Below, piece after piece: positions 59,410 to 64,000 of a stretch of 64,000 bases of DNA. The stretch is from Lepidostoma basale (Eukaryota; Arthropoda; Insecta; Trichoptera; Lepidostomatidae): NCBI GenBank assembly GCA_022606425.2, contig JAHDVF020000418.1, positions 248,001 through 312,000 on the forward strand, given 5' to 3'. Every line of letters begins with the position of its first letter. Within the stretch, counting starts at the first letter, position 1. A program made the position numbers and the translations under genes. The notes beneath the pieces are model-generated. The model was not told where the DNA came from, did no database searches, and was given only the letters and a program-made list of their open reading frames with translations.

Positions 59410-59762
59410 TTGAAATTAAAAGGTTATATCTTTAAAATTTTATACAAGGCATGCGTTTGCCCTATCATGACGTATGGAATAGAGGTCAGAGGCAAAACCC
59501 TCACGGATTGGATCAGAAATGAAACGATAAGGTCTGTCTGTGGTGTTGAGGACATAGTTAGATGGGGAAGAAGCAGAAGGCGCTTTTGGAGAGACCACGT
59601 GGACCGCATGGAGAATACAAGAATTGCAAAAATTGTTAAAGATGAAAACCCAAGCAGCAAGAGATTACCAGGAAGGCCGCCAAAGAGATCATCATCCCAG
59701 GACAGCCCACCGTCACAAACAGGTCATACGACCTAAACTAAGAGGAAGTAGAAGAAGAAGAT
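59410..59762 (+). pseudogene. LINE family J copy with GAA-type tail
   Basis: KLKGYIFKILYKACVCPIMT, YGIEVRGKTLTDWIRNETIR, SVCGVEDIVRWGRSRRRFWR, DHVDRMENTRIAKIVKDENP and GRPPKRSSSQDSPPSQTGHT. The RAET-to-GKT linker is deleted. The tail is GTAGAAGAAGAAGAT. Confidence 0.72.
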
Positions 59763-60110
59763 ATCTTTAAAAGCGTTATCAATAAATTTGGGGTGATTTG
59801 AACTTTTCTATACCTTTCTATAGTAGGTAATTACCACTTTGAATAAACTCAAAAAATAATGTTTCTTTTACTGAAATCTGCAATTTGATATTTTTGTGAC
59901 CTGTTTTATACTGAATTGGATCCTTTGGATTGGAATTGGATGCCAATTTGATTGACAAACAGCTGTCATGACATTCTCAAATAGTGTATAATTGTTTTGG
60001 GCGAAACACTATGATATTTTAACATTTTATAACTGTTAGTGCAAAAACTTTGTTTTATATCACAATTGTATTATTTTATGACTGCTGTTTCATCAACCAA
60101 TGATGATGTA
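59763..60110. repeat. spacer and repeat family K copy
   Basis: The K part (59985-60110, minus strand) contains a hammerhead-like end, ATACAATTGTGATATAAAAC, GCACTAACAGTTATAAAATG and TAGTGTTTCGCCCAAAACAA. The left part is unrecognised. Confidence 0.5.
60080..60110 (-). other. hammerhead-like motif, K type, 5' half changed
   Basis: The minus strand reads TACATCATCATTGGTTGATG, AAACAGCAGTC. GAAAC and the second stem side are kept. The first core half is replaced by ACATCATCA. Confidence 0.3.
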
Positions 60111-60111
60111 A

Positions 60112-60415
60112 ACTCTAAACTCAACTCAACTCTAGAGAACAAGTCGCTAGGCGCAAATGGCAGTGGATCGGTCACACTCTGAGACGGAACCCAGCCTGCA
60201 TCGCTCAGGGTGCACTAGACTGGTCCCCTATGGGGGGAAAGAGAAAGCGAGGCAGACCTAGAGCCACCTGGAGAAGAACCCTGCAGGACGAGGTTAAGGC
60301 GGCAGGCCTCATTTGGGATGATGTTAGGCATCAGGCATGCGATAGAGTCGGGTGGAGAAGGTTCCTTGAGGCCCTATGCACCACGGAGGTGTGACAGGAC
60401 AAAAAGAAGAAGAAA
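60112..60415 (+). pseudogene. LINE family E 3' end with GAA tail
   Basis: NKSLGANGSGSVTL in one frame and KSLGANGSGSVTLRRNPACI-type sequence in another, then AQGALDWSPMGGKRKRGRPR, ATWRRTLQDEVKAAGLIWDD, VRHQACDRVGWRRFLEALCT, TEV, stop, CAAAAAGAAGAAG. The WSPxGGKRKRGRPRxTWRR run resembles other GRPxxxW LINE C-termini. Confidence 0.75.
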
Positions 60416-61094
60416 AATTATTATTTTTAAATTGTTTATACAAATACATAAGAGTAGTGTGAAGTTGTTGAAATTATTTAATTAAATGCATTCGAGTACA
60501 TATTTTTTGCAAAAGCAGCATCGGTATCCGTTTGCGGATTGTTTTGAAGACAGGCTAAACGCCGTTGGAAGTGTAAATTTCAAAAAAGATAAAAATGTCA
60601 ATTTACAAAGAGTCCGGACCTTCCGTTCAAAAGCTACTCACGATTCACATATTCTAAGAAAACACTCGGAGCCAAGCGCTGCCATATGTACAAGACAATA
60701 GAATAACTTAACTGTCTAAAAATAACACCGTTGGAATCCGACGTGACCTTACAAACTTTTGGAAGATATAGACTTTATATCTATTGGAGCACTATTCATA
60801 TTTCTAATATAATATACAAATTAAATATAACTAAATACAATGTAACAACAAAATACATTAACACGGATACACAAAATATTAATTAAAAAAAAAAATTCCA
60901 TCGTTGTTTGTGGATTTCACAGCTAGTGACATCTGTGTATTTACACTGCAACTATTTCACATGTAAGTTATTTTAATCACCGAATTCAGAAAGCTGTGAA
61001 GCCGTCGTGATCATTAAATCAATGCTGGCAAATCAAATAATGTTTATACAAACAGATTAAGTATAAATAAATGACATGTCATTTAATTAACTAA
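60416..61094. other. unrecognised segment
   Basis: A 71-codon open frame (60486-60701) starting MHSSTYFLQKQHRYPFADCF has no recognisable domain. Its codon use is more mixed than in the AT-rich spacer, but there is no support for a real gene. Confidence 0.3.
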
Positions 61095-61360
61095 CTAACC
61101 ATATTTCCATCCATACGAAAGAATGGACTGCCACACTTTTCTTTCCTAACATAAATTCTCTCGCATCCTCAACATACATCGTGTTATGCACGCACTTAGA
61201 TTTCCTTGACTCTCTGATATTTGATTTATTTGATCGTGCCACGTTTTCCTCAGTCTTCCCCTATTTCTAGTTCCGTTTACATCGTTAACATATACCTTTA
61301 TAACATTCTTTCTTTCCTCGTAATCCTTTCATTACTTTGTAATTCGTCCGCAATATCCGC
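61095..61360 (-). pseudogene. LINE family A1 copy, same chimeric end as at 46.8 kb
   Basis: Reversed REFMLGKKSVAVHSF-like end, KCVHNTMYVEDARE, GRLRKTWHDQINQIS-like text and VNDVNGTRNRG, then CGTAATCCTTTCATTACTTT joined to GTAATTCGTCCGCAATATCC, the reversed ADxADELQ stretch. Confidence 0.6.
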
Positions 61361-61560
61361 AATAAAAATTACAAGTCTTGGTGTCGAGAATGTATGAGGT
61401 ATGCAAGTCAAATGATTTAATTTAAAAAAGGCAATGGTTTTTGAAAGGGAAGAGCAAATAACAGTTTGTAACATAACTGTGAACGAAGAGAACTTGGAGG
61501 ATGTGAGTGAATTTGTGTATTAAGGTAGCATGTCCACAGCGGATGGCAAAATGATGTCCA
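61361..61560 (+). pseudogene. LINE family A3 fragment
   Basis: LQVLVSRMYEVCKSNDLI, KKAMVFEREEQITVCNITVN, EENLEDVSEFVY, stop, GSMSTADGK. It is equivalent to the start of the long A3 copy at 46.9 kb. Confidence 0.65.
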
Positions 61561-61564
61561 AAAC

Positions 61565-61897
61565 ATCTTAATGATCCTTTCATTATTTTGTTAATAACAC
61601 CATCATTCGCACCGCATTCACTTCTTAAATTTTCATTTGACACTCTATCATACACAGATTTTCCACACATCCGTCTAAGAGATATCATTTCATCTGCATT
61701 TATTCTGCTTTCATCTTTCTTTTGCTAGTTCAATGCTTCGCTTCCATACGTCGGTACAAGAATACCATTGTGCACTGCCATTTTAGCTTTTTTGGATATG
61801 TTTTGCGATGACAACTTTAAGTGCACCATTCACTCTGTTGCCTGCCCCAAACATTCTTTCAATATCCCTCTCCACTCGCCCATCTTTTCGCCCTCAA
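61565..61897 (-). pseudogene. LINE family A1 fragment
   Basis: The minus strand encodes DGRVERDIERMFGAGNRVNG, ALKVVIAK, KAKMAVHNGILVPTYGSEAL, KKDESRINADEMISLRRMCG, KSVYDRVSNENLRSECGAND, GVINKIMKGSLRCFGH. Confidence 0.7.
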
Positions 61898-62500
61898 TTA
61901 TGAATGCTATTATTTAGTTTTTTAAGCATTTCGCCCAGATAACAATGCTTGTTCAATTTAACATGACAAATAATTTATATTTATTATGTTTACTACAATA
62001 ATATTATCGGAATAAATTAATTCATAAATAATAAATAAAATATTAAAATCAAACTATTTATTTGAATTGCCAGCACTGATTAAAACATATTTATTTCTTA
62101 AAAAAGGACATAAAATTATTGATATATTTATTGTATCGGGTACTCAGAAGACAAATGAATGTTGGAAGCTGGATATTGATATAAAATGGCTTATAAATAT
62201 TGAACAATTCATTAATAAATAAATAATTTAACAATAAATGACATAGAGTAGGCTTTAAGGGTGTCTTTTGTTACATATTCATAGATTCAATTCGAGGCTA
62301 GATGCAATACTCTGTGACATTTCATAGCAGGATTATTTCATTCTAAACCATAGATAAAATTTAAACACAGACAATGAAAGAGGTATTTTTTTAAATATAT
62401 TTAATGTTAACTAAACAATGATTGTTAAAAATATAAGTTCTAGAAATTTTATTATATTTTATGGGTGTTCACATGTTTGATATTGCAATCAGATGTGATA
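61898..62500. other. AT-rich spacer, no gene seen
   Basis: Low-complexity ATAAATAAT-type sequence. Nothing recognised. Confidence 0.4.
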
Positions 62501-62501
62501 T

Positions 62502-62532
62502 TTGATAATGCCTTAGAAGTGCAAAACATGTC
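62502..62532 (+). ncRNA. hammerhead-ribozyme-like motif, L type
   Basis: TTGATAATGCCTTAGAAGTG, then CAAAACATGTC. The downstream part ACAGACATAAAATATAATAA, AACTTCTAGAAAACTGACG matches the copy at 44.0 kb. The stem has a mismatch and GAAA reads CAAAA, so this copy is decayed. Confidence 0.3.
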
Positions 62533-62637
62533 ACAGACATAAAATATAATAAAACTTCTAGAAAACTGACGACATTGTTTCTCAATATAAGTAAAGTTGC
62601 ACAAATGATTTTATGTATTATAGAAAAATAAATCAAT

Positions 62638-63000
62638 AGATTAATTGTATCTCAATAGAGACAAAGATGTAAATTATTTGGAAACAGAATATGGTAGTCG
62701 AGGCGTTTACAGGACTTATGACCTGTCAATAAAGATTTTTTGCTTAATGCTTACAAATTATCTTAATAGATGGCGCTAGTGTAGATGGACCTACCAACAG
62801 TGAAGTTATTAAAAAATATTAACATATATACAAGTTCCAAAAATTTGTCAGACGTGGTGTCGCAAGAAAGGCGGAATGGTGATTTACATCTTCGTCTTCA
62901 TTGAGATACAATTAATCCTTAAAAAATGATTAACCCGCAATGGGTAAAAATCCAGTATTTGTCTACAAGTTTTGTATACATAAAACAAATTCTTTAAGGC
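62638..63000. repeat. repeat family H copy
   Basis: TTGTATCTCAATAGAGACAA, GGCGTTTACAGGACTTATGA, AGATGGCGCTAGTGTAGATG, ATATATACAAGTTCCAAAAA, then a reversed outer part CGTCTTCATTGAGATACAAT and CCCGCAATGGGTAAAAATCC. The middle is deleted. Confidence 0.6.
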
Positions 63001-63101
63001 ATTAAACATTGTAGAATTCTTCTCATTATGTTTAGAAGGAAGTTTGATTTGTCTCGTCAATTTTTTAACGGGAGAACGAAATAAACTGCTTATATCGTTT
63101 A

Positions 63102-63140
63102 CTCGATAATTAAGGTGTGAAACCTTCGAAACACGTTGAG
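63102..63140 (+). other. hammerhead-like motif, N type
   Basis: CTCGATAATTAAGGTGTGAA, ACCTTCGAAACACGTTGAG. The stem AAGG/CCTT and CGAAAC are present and CTC/GAG can pair outside. It shares the leader AGAAAAATAATCTCAAAAGT with the copy at 50.0 kb. Confidence 0.3.
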
Positions 63141-63179
63141 AAAAATAATCTCAAAAGTGTTTTAATTTATAAAAAAATC

Positions 63180-63622
63180 GTCAAAAGATCATTTGGCATT
63201 TTCTCGCTACTTTTTTTTGGATTATTATATCTGTATATGTATGATAGAGTAAGTTCTATGGTTTTCAAAAACAGACAGTGATAAAATACAATAAAATGAA
63301 AACGAAAACTTAACTAAACGCAAACACAGGAATTTCACTTAATTAGACAATAAAATATATATATATACAAAACATTTTAAATTAAAAAATATTCAAATAC
63401 ATTATTGAAATTAATACATTAAGTGCAAAGTAAAATTTGTAGACGAGACAAATTTCACGGTGTTCTTAACGTATGTAATATAAGATTAGGACTGGTCGCA
63501 ATAGAGACGGTGTACTTTGACGAAGCTCCGGAGAACGTTCAGAGCGCATCGAAGCCTGGACCATGTAATTTTAGCCTTAAAAAAATGTCACACTTCCGTC
63601 ATAGCCTTCCGTACCGACTCCA
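63180..63622. other. unique sequence, no gene called
   Basis: A 72-codon plus-strand frame (63423-63641) has no motif. It overlaps the splice donor of the candidate exon on the other strand. Confidence 0.35.
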
Positions 63623-63628
63623 ACTTAC

Positions 63629-63680
63629 GTTCAAACAATAAATAAGTCTTAACTATAAGAACCGAAAGACCACCGGTTGA
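63629..63680 (-). other. candidate non-coding first exon of the FAR gene
   Basis: On the minus strand an initiator-like TCAACC at 63680 is followed by about 50 bases without an ATG, ending GAAC before a consensus donor GTAAGT (63628-63623). The FAR coding exon begins right after a 3' splice site, so an exon of this kind is required somewhere upstream. The link between the two is an inference. Confidence 0.3.
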
Positions 63681-63708
63681 ATTATTTTGTTTTTTAACTC
63701 GTGTTCGA

Positions 63709-63716
63709 CTTATATA
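63709..63716 (-). promoter_or_regulatory. TATA-box-like element, minus strand
   Basis: TATATAAG on the minus strand lies about 36 bases before the initiator-like TCAACC. The flanking 150 bases (63720-63880) are richer in G, C and CpG than the rest of the region and match no repeat. This fits a core promoter. Confidence 0.35.
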
Positions 63717-64000
63717 CAAAACGCATTAGCGGTTTCGATCGGACGATCCAAACTTCCCGTCACTCGATATTACAGTTCGATAACGAGTGATCGGGAGCTG
63801 AACGTGCAATCGCTACTCGAAATCAGCCCAATTTTCGGGGCGTTTGATTTTAGAATGTGACAGCGCAAGCGAGTAATTGCCATATAAAATAAAATAAATA
63901 CCTATTTCAAAATTTGTTACAATTTTCTAAGTATAGTATTATAATGTCCAGAACACTTAATAAATAATATATTTTTAGATTAAATTCTTAAAAATAAGTA

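Noticed and set aside
60486..60701. A 71-codon open frame with mixed codon use
   Set aside because: No recognisable domain, no splice context and no homologue that I can name. Left as unrecognised sequence.
63423..63641. A 72-codon plus-strand open frame
   Set aside because: No family motif and no Kozak-like start. It overlaps a better-supported splice donor on the other strand.

Overview
The window is AT-rich insect nuclear DNA. The evidence is a spliced eukaryotic gene for an insect-type fatty acyl-CoA reductase and a dense load of non-LTR retrotransposons, Helitrons, pogo, piggyBac and Penelope-like remnants and a tRNA-derived SINE. The order is not resolved; Hemiptera and Lepidoptera both fit. 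No bacterial gene, CRISPR array or rRNA is visible.

One host gene can be supported. A fatty acyl-CoA reductase (FAR) lies on the minus strand from 17271 down to 1070. Ten coding exons join with GT/AG borders in a consistent frame to give 510 residues. A 3' splice site touches the ATG, so an upstream 5'UTR exon is expected. A TATA-like promoter followed by a clean 5' splice site at about 63.72-63.63 kb on the minus strand is a candidate for it, which would make the gene span nearly the whole window.

Almost everything else is mobile DNA. Labels here are local. LINE family A (subfamilies A1, A2, A3) has about 50 5'-truncated copies that end in GTTA repeats (A1, A2) or GTT repeats (A3). LINE families B, C, E and J end in GAA-type repeats. 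D is a jockey/CR1-like LINE with a TTGAT-type tail. F is CR1/L2-like with an ATT tail. H is a dispersed foldback repeat. DNA elements are a piggyBac derivative (6936-8469), a pogo derivative (12031-13970), two Helitrons (10226-14552 and 19824-21423) and several small inverted-repeat elements. FAR intron 3 holds Helitron 1, which carries an A3 LINE and a Penelope-like remnant that is itself interrupted by the pogo element.

Layout: 0-17.3 kb, FAR exons with repeat-filled introns; 17.3-29 kb, A and D LINEs, Helitron 2, H foldbacks and a Harbinger-like MITE; 29-52.8 kb, dense A, B, C, D, E and J fragments with several nested insertions dated by target-site duplications; 52.8-64 kb, longer low-complexity unique stretches with fewer LINEs, then the candidate promoter. 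The most unusual signal is a recurring hammerhead-ribozyme-like motif followed by similar AT-rich leaders, found at about nine places and lying next to a Penelope-like GIY-YIG remnant at one of them.
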